In this document: positions 1-7,533 of the stretch, in pieces | Layout: the number at the start of each line of letters is the position of its first letter | Numbering within the stretch: the stretch's first letter is position 1 | DNA from: Bacteroidota bacterium | GTDB lineage: Bacteria; Bacteroidota; Bacteroidia; Chitinophagales; Chitinophagaceae | Length of the DNA: 64,000 nucleotides | Direction of reading: 5' to 3' | NCBI GenBank assembly: GCA_018267965.1 | Contig: JAFDXK010000001.1 | Coordinates: 806,001 to 870,000, forward strand | Position numbers and translations under genes: made by a program | The notes under the pieces: generated by a model | Database searches by the model: none | The model's input: only the letters and a program-made list of their open reading frames with translations | What the model was told of the DNA's origin: nothing

Positions 1-1011
1 CAGGCAGGTACGCTTAATGTACACTATGTATATTATAACCCTGTTACATTAACGGTTACAGAATCTTCTTACGATTTCTGGATAATGATATACATGTTAG
101 GTGGCGGTGTACCTGTTCTGGTTAACGATGCCAATTTTGTAGGCCCTGTTAATATGTCTGTAATGAACCTTGATGCACCCGACCATTATGATGTGGAGAA
201 CTGGGCATATACTTACACACCTAATGGAGCGGATATATGTGTAAGGCTGATTGATTTCCATACAGGTGGAGTACCAACAACTGTAATAGTAAACAGTGGT
301 GTGTTGGGCAACTTCCCGATAAATGTGCCCATCAACTATAATCCTGTGGTAGCTTATGACCACGATTGTATCTATGGCTGGGGTTATGGTACTATGTATG
401 TAGGTTGGTATACATCCGTTACAGACCCTGCGACAACCAATGCAGCAGCTTATGTTTCATTGCAAATGGATGAAGCGGGTACCACTTTACTTACACCTCT
501 TGACTATATGACTGTTGCTAATAATCCTTTTATGGCATCCGGTACCCCGGTAATGTCGTTCAGTAAACAAAACGACCAGACCAACTACCTGTATACGATA
601 TTCCCTCAATACTGGAATCCGTGGGGCGGCTATATGATGGAAAACAAATACCATGCATGGAATACAGGGTCATTCAAAGGTACTGGACGTACCGCTTTGA
701 CATGTAATGATGAAGAGCATATCAAAGCATTCGAGCAAAAACATATCAGTTCTGTACAGGTTAAAGCCTATCCTAATCCGTTCAGCAATATGCTGGCTAT
801 TACTATTCCGGTAGAGTATGCCAATGATAACGTGAGTATTGTGCTTACAGATATCACCGGAAAGATATGCGGAACCTACCAGGGCAAGTTTACAGATGCC
901 AATACCTACCTTACCAACCTGAGTAAAGGTTTGCATACTGGCAACTATAATATGTCATTAAATGTAGAGGGTAAGATGAATGAGAACCTCAAAATTGTGA
1001 AAGCGGAATAA
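1..1011 (+). CDS. Secreted protein with type IX secretion C-terminal sorting domain, 5' truncated
   Basis: The frame is open from base 1, so the N-terminus lies outside the window; an internal ATG at 85 is not the real start. The visible part is rich in Tyr, Asn, Pro and Gly with no catalytic motif I recognise. The last 80 or so residues carry the type A sorting-domain pattern: a Lys-Ala-Tyr-Pro-Asn-Pro-Phe motif near 766-785, then a beta-sandwich-like stretch with ITGK and a terminal Leu-Lys-Ile-Val-Lys. In this family the domain directs export through the type IX machinery and attachment to the cell surface. The function of the passenger domain is unknown. A hairpin terminator follows directly. 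Confidence 0.8.
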   Translation, partial: QAGTLNVHYVYYNPVTLTVTESSYDFWIMIYMLGGGVPVLVNDANFVGPVNMSVMNLDAPDHYDVENWAYTYTPNGADICVRLIDFHTGGVPTTVIVNSGVLGNFPINVPINYNPVVAYDHDCIYGWGYGTMYVGWYTSVTDPATTNAAAYVSLQMDEAGTTLLTPLDYMTVANNPFMASGTPVMSFSKQNDQTNYLYTIFPQYWNPWGGYMMENKYHAWNTGSFKGTGRTALTCNDEEHIKAFEQKHISSVQVKAYPNPFSNMLAITIPVEYANDNVSIVLTDITGKICGTYQGKFTDANTYLTNLSKGLHTGNYNMSLNVEGKMNENLKIVKAE

Positions 1012-1034
1012 TCATCATTCAATGATTGTATGAG

Positions 1035-1060
1035 CAGCCCCGAACAGGGGCTGTTTTATT
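1035..1060 (+). terminator. Rho-independent terminator after the T9SS protein
   Basis: A 7-bp perfect stem (CAGCCCC / GGGGCTG, 1035-1041 and 1047-1053) with a 5-nt loop is followed by TTTTATT. It closes the partial gene ending at 1011. Confidence 0.85.
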
Positions 1061-1080
1061 ATATGCTACCTGTTATTCGG

Positions 1081-1280
1081 GTATTCACGCATTCAGGCGT
1101 TCACGGTGTTCGTGGTGTGAATGAATGAACGTGTGAACAGAATAATTTTCACGCATTTTCAAACTGTGGGCAATTTGAAAAAAAATGAAATCTTGTTCGC
1201 GCTTGTTCGCGTTGTTCGAGGAGTGGGTAGCGCGAACAGACGAACAGAACGAACAGAGGAATATTCACGTCATTGTGAGA
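1081..1280. repeat. Left palindromic-word block
   Basis: This non-coding stretch is built from short words and their complements. An outer part (1083-1139) alternates TTCAC-type and GTGAA-type words. A middle part (about 1146-1190) has TTTTC then GAAAA words. An inner part has three TGTTCG copies (starting 1194, 1204, 1213) followed by three CGAACA copies (starting 1233, 1241, 1250), which would fold into a long imperfect hairpin. The same three word classes reappear at 1954-2116 on the other side of the intervening gene. Such folding is a direct reading of the sequence; any function as a mobile element, recombination site or transcript structure is inference. Confidence 0.8.
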
Positions 1281-1354
1281 TAAAAAATGTCAATAACATG
1301 TTAGCATTATTATGATTTCTGTTTTTCTACACTAATGGGAATATTCATAAATAG

Positions 1355-1362
1355 TAAATTTG
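1355..1362 (+). promoter_or_regulatory. Promoter -7 box (TAAATTTG)
   Basis: It matches the Bacteroidota TAnnTTTG consensus exactly and ends 16 nt before the ATG at 1379. No clear TTTG -33 element is visible at the usual distance. Confidence 0.55.
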
Positions 1363-1378
1363 TGTAAATAAATAAACC

Positions 1379-1948
1379 ATGGAAAACATTAATTATGATG
1401 ATTCATTAAAAGCATTTAGGGAGGAATTAATAAAAATTAATGAGAAGAGTAATGATAATTTTGAGAAGCAACTTTCATACATAAGTGCAGGAAGTCTTGG
1501 TGGGTCAATGGTCATTATAGAAAAGATATTTAAGGATATCAATTCGACAGAATATAAAGGATTATTGATATTTGGGTGGGTGTTACTTGGAGGTACTTTA
1601 TTATTAAATATGTTCTCACATTTATATGCTTCTCGTTTACACAACAAAACAATAAAAGAAATTAATGATAATCACTACAATTTCAACAATGCAGTAAATC
1701 GAAATAAGAAAATATCAAATTTTAATGGAGTTACACTTACCGCATTGCTTATTGGTATTGCTTTTTTGCTTTTTTATACATCTTATAATATACTGAACAT
1801 GAAAAACGACAAACCAAATTATCAACCAGATCAAACTAAGGGATTACCATCGAGCCAACCTCCACCACAGCCAATTTATCAACCCAAGCCAGAAACGGGT
1901 CAGCCATCTAGCCCACCACCACCAGTTCCGAAGCCAAATAAACAATAA
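1379..1948 (+). CDS. Two-transmembrane-helix protein with proline-rich tail, unknown function
   Basis: 189 residues that I do not recognise. Residues 1-45 are a charged, probably helical segment. Two hydrophobic helices follow at about 61-84 and 116-138, separated by a basic, Asn-rich loop of about 30 residues. The tail, about 144-189, is Pro/Gln/Ser-rich with runs such as PPPQP and PPPPVPKP. There is no signal peptide before the first helix. The gene is visibly more AT-rich than its neighbours and sits alone between two blocks of palindromic words, with its own TAnnTTTG box, so acquisition as a single-gene cassette is plausible. The layout of a soluble helix, two membrane helices and a flexible tail occurs in small membrane effectors, but no homology supports that here. 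Confidence 0.75.
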   Translation: MENINYDDSLKAFREELIKINEKSNDNFEKQLSYISAGSLGGSMVIIEKIFKDINSTEYKGLLIFGWVLLGGTLLLNMFSHLYASRLHNKTIKEINDNHYNFNNAVNRNKKISNFNGVTLTALLIGIAFLLFYTSYNILNMKNDKPNYQPDQTKGLPSSQPPPQPIYQPKPETGQPSSPPPPVPKPNKQ

Positions 1949-1953
1949 GGACT

Positions 1954-2116
1954 CTGTTCGCGTTCGAGGGACGAACAGCGCGAACACGCGAACAAGCGCA
2001 AACAACATTCACACATTCACGCTATTCACATCGTGAATGTGTGAACGCCGTGAATATTTTCATTTTTTCACGGTAGGAAACCCTTGAAAATTTGAAAACG
2101 TGAAAATGTGTGAAAT
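1954..2116. repeat. Right palindromic-word block
   Basis: It begins 6 bp after the stop of the two-helix protein gene. TGTTCG (1955) and CGTTCG (1961) are answered by CGAACA at 1972, 1981 and 1989. Next comes a perfect 13-bp inverted repeat (TTCACACATTCAC at 2008-2020, complement at 2033-2045, 12-nt loop). Last comes a TTTTC/GAAAA dyad spanning about 2057-2116. The word classes are those of the block at 1081-1280. Confidence 0.85.
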
Positions 2117-2165
2117 TCTGAAAGAGTATATAATGCAGAACAAAAAAGTTTAATAACTTGAAGTT

Positions 2166-2750
2166 ATGAAACAGGTGGTTTTCATAATACTACTGTCTTT
2201 CGCTACAAAGTGTTTTGGACAGAACAAACATTTTTCAGGGGGGTATGTATTTCATACCCCAACAACTGTAAGCTATAAAGACTCTTTTAAAGTTACCAAT
2301 CATGACTCTGTTATATATTATTGGTTTCAGCATAAAAAACGGGATTCAGTTTATGAAATGATAGTTTTTTCAGGACAAAGCTTTAAGCATAAATGGCTAC
2401 GAGATTGCGGTTACGATGAATATCATGAATATGTGCGTGGACGTAAAGTGACTTATAGCAAGATTAGAAATTATTGCCTGCAAGATGCTTTTGTGATAAA
2501 AGAAACGGACGGATGGTGGATGTTTGAAGATACTAATACCATGAACGTGACACGCAAAATATCGTTACATTATAAAGATGGCAAAATACTTGGGGGTAAG
2601 TTTGGAGAACTCAACACGGGCCCCGAAACATTTCAATTAAACCTTGATAAGACTCAGCTATTTATCAAAGAGTATTATTACGAGCCACTTAGTTTCCTGA
2701 AGTTTACAGAAATTAAAGAAGGGTTGGAGGAAGACGCTACAAAGAAATGA
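2166..2750 (+). CDS. Exported hypothetical protein
   Basis: 194 residues. Residues 1-19 form a signal peptide ending near Cys-Phe-Gly-Gln; the Cys is not in a good lipobox, so type I cleavage is more likely than lipidation. The mature part is Tyr-, Lys- and Trp-rich with alternating polar and hydrophobic residues, suggesting a beta-rich periplasmic or surface protein. I recognise no domain. The gene stands alone: the word block lies upstream, and the stop codon abuts that of the convergent sugar permease gene with no bases between them. Confidence 0.7.
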   Translation: MKQVVFIILLSFATKCFGQNKHFSGGYVFHTPTTVSYKDSFKVTNHDSVIYYWFQHKKRDSVYEMIVFSGQSFKHKWLRDCGYDEYHEYVRGRKVTYSKIRNYCLQDAFVIKETDGWWMFEDTNTMNVTRKISLHYKDGKILGGKFGELNTGPETFQLNLDKTQLFIKEYYYEPLSFLKFTEIKEGLEEDATKK

Positions 2751-4010
2751 TTACTTCTTATATCCAATCTTGTGCCCTACTGTAGCAAAGAACAAGATGT
2801 AGATATAGCAAGGTATCATTATCCAGTAGGCTTGCTGGTTGCCTATGTTGTCCACCATTTTACCATACAGCAATGGTATCAAGGCTCCCCCCGCAATACC
2901 CATAATGAGTAGCGCAGAGCCTGTTTTGGTAAACTTACCCAAGCCTTTTAACGACATAGGCCATATCGCAGGCCACATAATGGCGTGTGCAAATCCCAAA
3001 CCTGCAAGACAATAAATAGAAGCATTGCCATGCATCATTGTTACACCCAATACCAATGCTGCACCTATGATGGCGCAAATGCGTAAAAACAATTCTTGTG
3101 ATATGATTTTTGGTGTAAGTACAATTCCTGCGAAATAACCAGCTACCATACAACCCAATGTAAATGAGGTAAACCATTTCGCTTCTTCTATTGGTATACC
3201 CATAGATGTGCCGTAGCTGATGATAGAATCACCTGCAATCACTTCTACACCTACGTAAAAGAAGATGGCCAATGCACCGAGCAACAAGTAGGTATGGTGC
3301 CACAAAGAAGGGTGCACTGACTTGTCTGTGTCAGGGTTTTCTTCTTCGTCGTTCACATCCGGCAAAGGAGATATGCGAATGAGTAGTGCCAATACCACCA
3401 ATACTATCGTCAATATAATATACGGATTGATGATGCGGTGCGCTAATTCATTTAGCAATTGTTCTTTAGCAACGGCATCTGTTGCAGCAGCTACTTTTTC
3501 TTTAATGGCATCTATACCTGTAAGTAATATACCCGCCATGTAAGCTGGCCCCAGCATTCCCGCAGCTTTGTTGGCAATGCCCATCATACTGATACGGCTG
3601 GCGGCGCTTTCGGCTGGGCCTAATATCGTTACATAGGGATTGACGGCAGTTTGCAGTATAGCAAGTCCTAAACCTTCAGTAAACAAACCTGTGAGAAATA
3701 GTATGTAGTTGCGCTGAGTGGCAGCAGGTATGAACATTACAGCACCTATAGCCATTACAAACAAACCCAGACTCATCCCTTTTTTGAATCCTGTTTTTTT
3801 AAGGATGATAGAAGAGGGTATGGCCATAAAGAAATATGACGCAAAGAATGCAAACGTTACAAAGTAGGACTGGAAATTATTGAGCTCGCATACTGCTTTC
3901 AAAAAGGGTATGAGTGTACCATTCAGCCAAGTAATAAAACCGAATATAAAGTACAGGCATCCCACCAATATCAACGACGTAACGTATGATTGTTTTTTGT
4001 CTTGCTGCAT
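2751..4010 (-). CDS. gluP: MFS sugar transporter, FucP/GluP family
   Basis: 419 residues with about 12 hydrophobic helices. The N-terminal helix carries the GFITWLNGTLIPFLK stretch typical of the fucose/glucose-galactose H+ symporter family, and helix 4 contains an LQTAVNPYV segment also characteristic of it. Length matches the family. The protein should bring a hexose across the inner membrane with a proton. It is divergent from a ROK sugar kinase (starts 75 bp apart), so uptake and phosphorylation of glucose or a related hexose are probably coupled. The exact sugar cannot be read from sequence; FucP and GluP members differ subtly. Confidence 0.88.
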   Translation of the reverse strand: MQQDKKQSYVTSLILVGCLYFIFGFITWLNGTLIPFLKAVCELNNFQSYFVTFAFFASYFFMAIPSSIILKKTGFKKGMSLGLFVMAIGAVMFIPAATQRNYILFLTGLFTEGLGLAILQTAVNPYVTILGPAESAASRISMMGIANKAAGMLGPAYMAGILLTGIDAIKEKVAAATDAVAKEQLLNELAHRIINPYIILTIVLVVLALLIRISPLPDVNDEEENPDTDKSVHPSLWHHTYLLLGALAIFFYVGVEVIAGDSIISYGTSMGIPIEEAKWFTSFTLGCMVAGYFAGIVLTPKIISQELFLRICAIIGAALVLGVTMMHGNASIYCLAGLGFAHAIMWPAIWPMSLKGLGKFTKTGSALLIMGIAGGALIPLLYGKMVDNIGNQQAYWIMIPCYIYILFFATVGHKIGYKK

Positions 4011-4085
4011 ATTTTGAGCTTATAACATCTAATATAGAACCTAAATCCTGATTTCTTAAATCCTAAAATATTATTTTAGTGCCTG

Positions 4086-5027
4086 ATGGAGCAACAATAT
4101 GCATTAGGAATAGATATAGGTGGCACCAATACTGTTTACGGTTTGGTAGACAGAAAAGGAAGAATTATAGAACAAGGCGCTATCCCTACAAAAGGATACA
4201 ATTCTGCATTGCAATATGTTAAGGCGATAGCCAAAGAGTTGCAACCCATCATCAAAAAAGTAAAACGTCAGAATATAAAAGGTATTGGTATGGGTGCGCC
4301 CAGTGCCAACTATTATACCGGCGAAATAGTAAATGCACCTAACCTTGACTGGCAGGGTGTTATACCTATTACAAAAATGTTGCGCGAAGAATCAGGCTTG
4401 GAGGTTGTGTTGACTAACGATGCTAATGCTGCAGCAATAGGAGAAATGCAATACGGTGCTGCAAAGGGTATGAAAGATTTTATCATGCTCACTTTAGGTA
4501 CAGGATTAGGTACGGGTATTGTTGCTAACGGGCAATTGATATACGGCCATGATGGTTTTGCAGGTGAGGTAGGCCATGTGATAGCTATAAGAGATGGCAG
4601 GGATTGTAATTGCGGCAGAAGAGGTTGCCTGGAGCGTTATGCATCTGCTACAGGTGTAGCCATGACTGCTGAAAAATGGCTGGATGTAAGAACGGATAAA
4701 AGTTTGCTCCGCGATTTTAAAGGAAAGATAACATCTAAGACCGTTTATGATATAGCCTTGACGGGAGATAAGCTAGCTTTGGAAGTATTTGATTATACCG
4801 GAATGATATTAGGACAAACGCTGGCAGATATTGTAGCTGTTACATCGCCGGAAGCAATTGTGTTTTTTGGAGGATTAGCAAAAGCGGGCGACCTGTTATT
4901 GAAACCCACTAAAAAACATATGGAGCAAAATTTATTGCACTTGTATAAAGGCAAAGTGAGTTTTCTTCATTCTCAATTGCCAGATACCGAAGCTGCAATT
5001 TTAGGTGCCAGTGCATTGGTGTGGTAA
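4086..5027 (+). CDS. ROK family glucokinase
   Basis: 313 residues. An N-terminal ATP-binding motif (DIGGTNTVYGLV, about residues 10-21) and a second glycine-rich segment (TLGTGLGTGIV) are present, followed by an ExGH motif (GEVGHV) and the zinc-binding signature CNCGRRGCLE of ROK kinases. All expected catalytic elements, including the ND pair in LTNDANAAA, are present. The product likely phosphorylates glucose or a related hexose with ATP in the cytoplasm. It is divergent from the GluP-like permease, which supports that role. A fructokinase or N-acetylhexosamine kinase activity is the main alternative. A hairpin terminator follows. Confidence 0.88.
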   Translation: MEQQYALGIDIGGTNTVYGLVDRKGRIIEQGAIPTKGYNSALQYVKAIAKELQPIIKKVKRQNIKGIGMGAPSANYYTGEIVNAPNLDWQGVIPITKMLREESGLEVVLTNDANAAAIGEMQYGAAKGMKDFIMLTLGTGLGTGIVANGQLIYGHDGFAGEVGHVIAIRDGRDCNCGRRGCLERYASATGVAMTAEKWLDVRTDKSLLRDFKGKITSKTVYDIALTGDKLALEVFDYTGMILGQTLADIVAVTSPEAIVFFGGLAKAGDLLLKPTKKHMEQNLLHLYKGKVSFLHSQLPDTEAAILGASALVW

Positions 5028-5034
5028 AAAAGCA

Positions 5035-5063
5035 AGAGCCCCCCGAAAGCGAGGGACTCTTTT
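5035..5063 (+). terminator. Terminator after glucokinase
   Basis: An AGAG-C-CCC / GGG-A-CTCT stem with one C-A mismatch is followed by TTTT. It lies between the convergent kinase and DUF6600-like genes. Confidence 0.6.
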
Positions 5064-5089
5064 CACCATTAACCAACCAACAATATTAT

Positions 5090-6595
5090 TTATCTGAACC
5101 TGCCTCTGTCTCTGCTACCATTGTCATTTCTTTGTTGTGGAGCCTCCCTTTGTTGAGGTGCTTCTCTCTGTTGAGGTGCAGGCCTGTCATAGTTTCTTTG
5201 TTCTTGCCTCTGTTCCTGCCTTTGCATTTGCTGCTGTTGCTGACGCTGTTGTTCCCATTGTTGCTGACGTTGTTGCTCCTGCATCTGACGTTGTTGCTGC
5301 ATTTGTTGCTGACGTTGTTGCTCCTGCATCTGACGTTGTTGCTGCATTTGTTGTTGACGCTGCTGGTCTTGCATTTGCCTTTGTTGCTCTTGTTGTTGCT
5401 GACGTTGCATGTCCATTTGCCTGCGTTGTTCCATTTGCTGCTGACGCTGCATATCCTGTTGCTGTCTCTGCTGTTCCTGTTGTTGCCTGTTCCATTGCTC
5501 CTGCCTGCGTTGTTCTATCTGTTGTTGTTCATTCATCTGTCTTTGCCTGTCCATCTGCTGGCGTTGCACGTCTTGTTGTCTTTGTTGTTCTTGCATTTGT
5601 CTTTGTCTGTCCATCTGCTGGCGTTGAGCATCCTGTTGTTGTCTGTCGCGATCCTGCATTTGTCTTTGCCTGTCCATCTCTAAGCGTTGATTGTCTTGCT
5701 GCCTGTCGCGTTCCTGTATCTGGCGTTGTTGTTCTTCGCGCTGCCTGTTGTCATTTCTGCCAGGTGTCTGTCCTTCTACACCACCATTACGCATATTAGT
5801 GCCATTATCTATCGCTCTTGTCGCGCGTTCAAAATGTTCGGGGCGCATATTGCTGTTTCTCGGACCTTGTGTGACTTCAGGACGATACATTCTCAGTTCA
5901 TTACCCCTTACTATTGTACGTTCGGGCCTGTTGTTATTTCGTATATTATATACATTCACCCTTTGGCCTGTACGACCTGTAAACTCGCTGCTTCTAGGAC
6001 CGTACACATAAGTATTGCGGTATGTATTGTTTATAATAGTTGTGTTATTAATAATAGTCGTGTTGTAGCTTGTACCTCTCCAGTAGTTATGAAAATGAGG
6101 ATTATACATGTATCTGCATGGTATAAATGTCCACCAGGTATTAGGCACATAATAGTTAGGGCCAAATGCAATTGATATGCTTACCCTCGGGCGCATTGGT
6201 GCCCAACCATAGTATCCGCCACCGTCTCGCCATGTCACCCATGCCGGCCCCCATTCGGTATCAGGTATCCATATCCAGCCATAATAGTCGTCATAAGTCC
6301 AGCGTCCGTAGTGGAATGGAGCCCAACCCCAATCATAGTCAGATACCCAGGTATTACCATATTCTGTCATGGCCCAGTGGCCTCTTGTATAATATGGCCT
6401 GAAATCCCTGCCTACAGACGGGCACCATACATAACCATATGATGGGTCTTCAATCCATTGCCCGTAAGGCGATAGTTCATCGTAGAATGTTTGAATGGAT
6501 ACATATACTCCCGGTTGTGCGTTTGCTTTTGGGGTAGTGAGCATAGCCGATGCAAACAATATCATTGTTGCTATACCCGTTATAAACCTTTTCAT
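5090..6595 (-). CDS. Exported Trp/Tyr-rich DUF6600-like protein with Gln/Arg-rich tail
   Basis: 501 residues. A signal peptide covers about residues 1-26 (cleavage after AKANA-type Ala). Residues 27-180 contain repeated aromatic motifs of the YxWGxW kind (WGWAPFHYGRW, WGPAWVTW, YGWAPM), as in DUF6600 proteins found exported in many Bacteroidota and Proteobacteria. Residues 180-285 are Asn/Arg-rich. From about 285 to 490 the chain is almost only Gln, Arg, Met, Glu and Asp, with a 15-residue unit repeated perfectly. The tail should be strongly cationic and extended or coiled. Function unknown; binding to anionic envelope polymers or nucleic acid is a guess. Confidence 0.8.
   Translation of the reverse strand: MKRFITGIATMILFASAMLTTPKANAQPGVYVSIQTFYDELSPYGQWIEDPSYGYVWCPSVGRDFRPYYTRGHWAMTEYGNTWVSDYDWGWAPFHYGRWTYDDYYGWIWIPDTEWGPAWVTWRDGGGYYGWAPMRPRVSISIAFGPNYYVPNTWWTFIPCRYMYNPHFHNYWRGTSYNTTIINNTTIINNTYRNTYVYGPRSSEFTGRTGQRVNVYNIRNNNRPERTIVRGNELRMYRPEVTQGPRNSNMRPEHFERATRAIDNGTNMRNGGVEGQTPGRNDNRQREEQQRQIQERDRQQDNQRLEMDRQRQMQDRDRQQQDAQRQQMDRQRQMQEQQRQQDVQRQQMDRQRQMNEQQQIEQRRQEQWNRQQQEQQRQQQDMQRQQQMEQRRQMDMQRQQQQEQQRQMQDQQRQQQMQQQRQMQEQQRQQQMQQQRQMQEQQRQQQWEQQRQQQQQMQRQEQRQEQRNYDRPAPQQREAPQQREAPQQRNDNGSRDRGRFR
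5261..5350. repeat. Two perfect 45-bp tandem repeats inside the Gln/Arg tail
   Basis: Bases 5261-5305 and 5306-5350 are identical. They encode a 15-residue Gln/Arg/Met/Glu unit in the minus-strand gene. Degenerate copies of the same pattern extend on both sides to about 5740. Confidence 0.9.
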
Positions 6596-6754
6596 TTCCA
6601 GATTTCTTTGTTTATCTATACCATTTCAAATCAAGTTCCCGTTTTAGCCAAAGAAATGTTAACTGTTGATGTATAGGATTTTATGTACAAAGTACAATTT
6701 TTAAATGATTGATTTTCAATTAATTAGTATCTAATATTGGCGTTTAAGGATAAT

Positions 6755-6836
6755 GATGATGTTAATCATCGGTTAACAGGTTGCTAAGCCGGGGTTAACA
6801 AGGCTCGATTATTTGCTTAAAGGGGTGCCATACCCC
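6755..6836 (+). promoter_or_regulatory. Operator-like cluster upstream of the secreted beta protein
   Basis: Three elements lie in a row: a perfect dyad GATGAT-GTTA-ATCATC (6755-6770); two copies of GGTTAACA (6771-6778 and 6793-6800) spaced 22 bp, close to two helical turns; and GGGGT-GCCAT-ACCCC (6822-6836), located between the -33 and -7 boxes. Their role is inferred from position. Confidence 0.5.
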
Positions 6837-6844
6837 CATCTTTG
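6812..6844 (+). promoter_or_regulatory. Bacteroidota promoter (TTTG ... CATCTTTG)
   Basis: TTTG at 6812-6815 and CATCTTTG at 6837-6844 (one mismatch to TAnnTTTG) are 21 bp apart. The predicted transcript starts near 6851, which rules out the in-frame ATG-like codon further upstream and fixes the gene start at 6902. The leader 6849-6901 is CA-rich with almost no G. Confidence 0.7.
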
Positions 6845-6901
6845 TGTCAACAAACGAAAACAATAACAAATCAAACAACAAACCAACAAAAACAAACAAT
6901 T

Positions 6902-7453
6902 ATGAAAAAGATCATCGCCATCGCAGCTTTAGCAATCGTAGGTTACTCAGCTAACGCTCAAAATGCTTCTTCAACAGCTTCTCAAACAGTAAACCTGTCA
7001 TTGAGCAACGCTATCGAATTAACTTTCACAGGGTCAGGTACTGCAACAGGTGCTGCTGTAACCCTGAGCTTCACCACAGTGAACGACTACGCTAACGGTG
7101 TTCAGTCAGCTGCTCAGCAATTGAAAGTACGTTCTAACAAAGCTTATGGCGTAACAGTAAAAACAAACAACGCAAACTTTACATATAGCGGTTCTACAAC
7201 TCCTGCTCCTGTAATGCCGGTAGCAAGTGTGTTAGACCTGAAAGTAAGTGCAAACAGCACAGGCGGGTCAATCGTTGCACCTTTTTCAGCATCAGCATTT
7301 GCTGATTTGTCAAGCACTGCACAAAGCATGTTGACTAACTGTACTTATGGTGGTAACCAACTGTTCAGTGTAATCTATCAGGCAACACCTGGTTTCGCTT
7401 ACCCTGCAGGTACTTACACTGTAGATGTAGTTTACACTGCTACTCAACTGTAA
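6902..7453 (+). CDS. Secreted pilin-like/beta-sandwich protein, probably abundant
   Basis: 183 residues from the ATG at 6902. A signal peptide (MKKIIAIAALAIVGYSANAQ) is followed by a Ser/Thr/Ala/Asn-rich chain with alternating beta-strand pattern and only one Cys. The C-terminus (YPAGTYTVDVVYTATQL) resembles the last strands of spore-coat-U/DUF4402-type fimbrial subunits. Codons are biased to a few forms (GCT, AAC, GTA, CTG), unlike neighbouring genes, and the leader is unstructured; both suggest high expression. It has its own promoter and terminator. A surface fibre or matrix subunit is the most likely role; this is inference, and no family was confirmed. Confidence 0.75.
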   Translation: MKKIIAIAALAIVGYSANAQNASSTASQTVNLSLSNAIELTFTGSGTATGAAVTLSFTTVNDYANGVQSAAQQLKVRSNKAYGVTVKTNNANFTYSGSTTPAPVMPVASVLDLKVSANSTGGSIVAPFSASAFADLSSTAQSMLTNCTYGGNQLFSVIYQATPGFAYPAGTYTVDVVYTATQL

Positions 7454-7481
7454 TCAATAAGAGTTAAACAATATGTAAGAG

Positions 7482-7508
7482 AAGCGTCCCCGTAAGGACG
7501 CTTTTCTG
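7482..7508 (+). terminator. Terminator after the secreted beta protein
   Basis: An 8-bp perfect stem AAGCGTCC / GGACGCTT (7482-7489, 7496-7503) with a 6-nt loop is followed by TTCTG. Confidence 0.85.
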
Positions 7509-7510
7509 TT

Positions 7511-7518
7511 TATATTTG
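7511..7518 (+). promoter_or_regulatory. Promoter -7 box (TATATTTG)
   Basis: An exact TAnnTTTG match begins 3 bp beyond the preceding terminator. The ATG at 7534 lies 15 nt after it, leaving a leader of roughly 9 nt. Confidence 0.6.
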
Positions 7519-7533
7519 AGTTTTACAAACTCA

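Noticed and set aside
1121-1315. 64-residue plus-strand reading in the left palindromic block
   Set aside because: It is made of the repeat words themselves, has no domain or signal peptide, and has no promoter placed for it.
5261-5350. Possible CRISPR-like direct repeats
   Set aside because: The units are contiguous without spacers and encode a 15-residue protein repeat.
5021-5799. Long plus-strand readings full of Leu or Val over the Gln/Arg-rich gene
   Set aside because: They are antisense shadows of CAG/CGT-type repeats; the minus strand has signal peptide and a recognisable domain.
6842-6901. Extended N-terminus of the secreted beta protein
   Set aside because: The extra 20 residues lie at or before the predicted transcript start and would precede the signal peptide.
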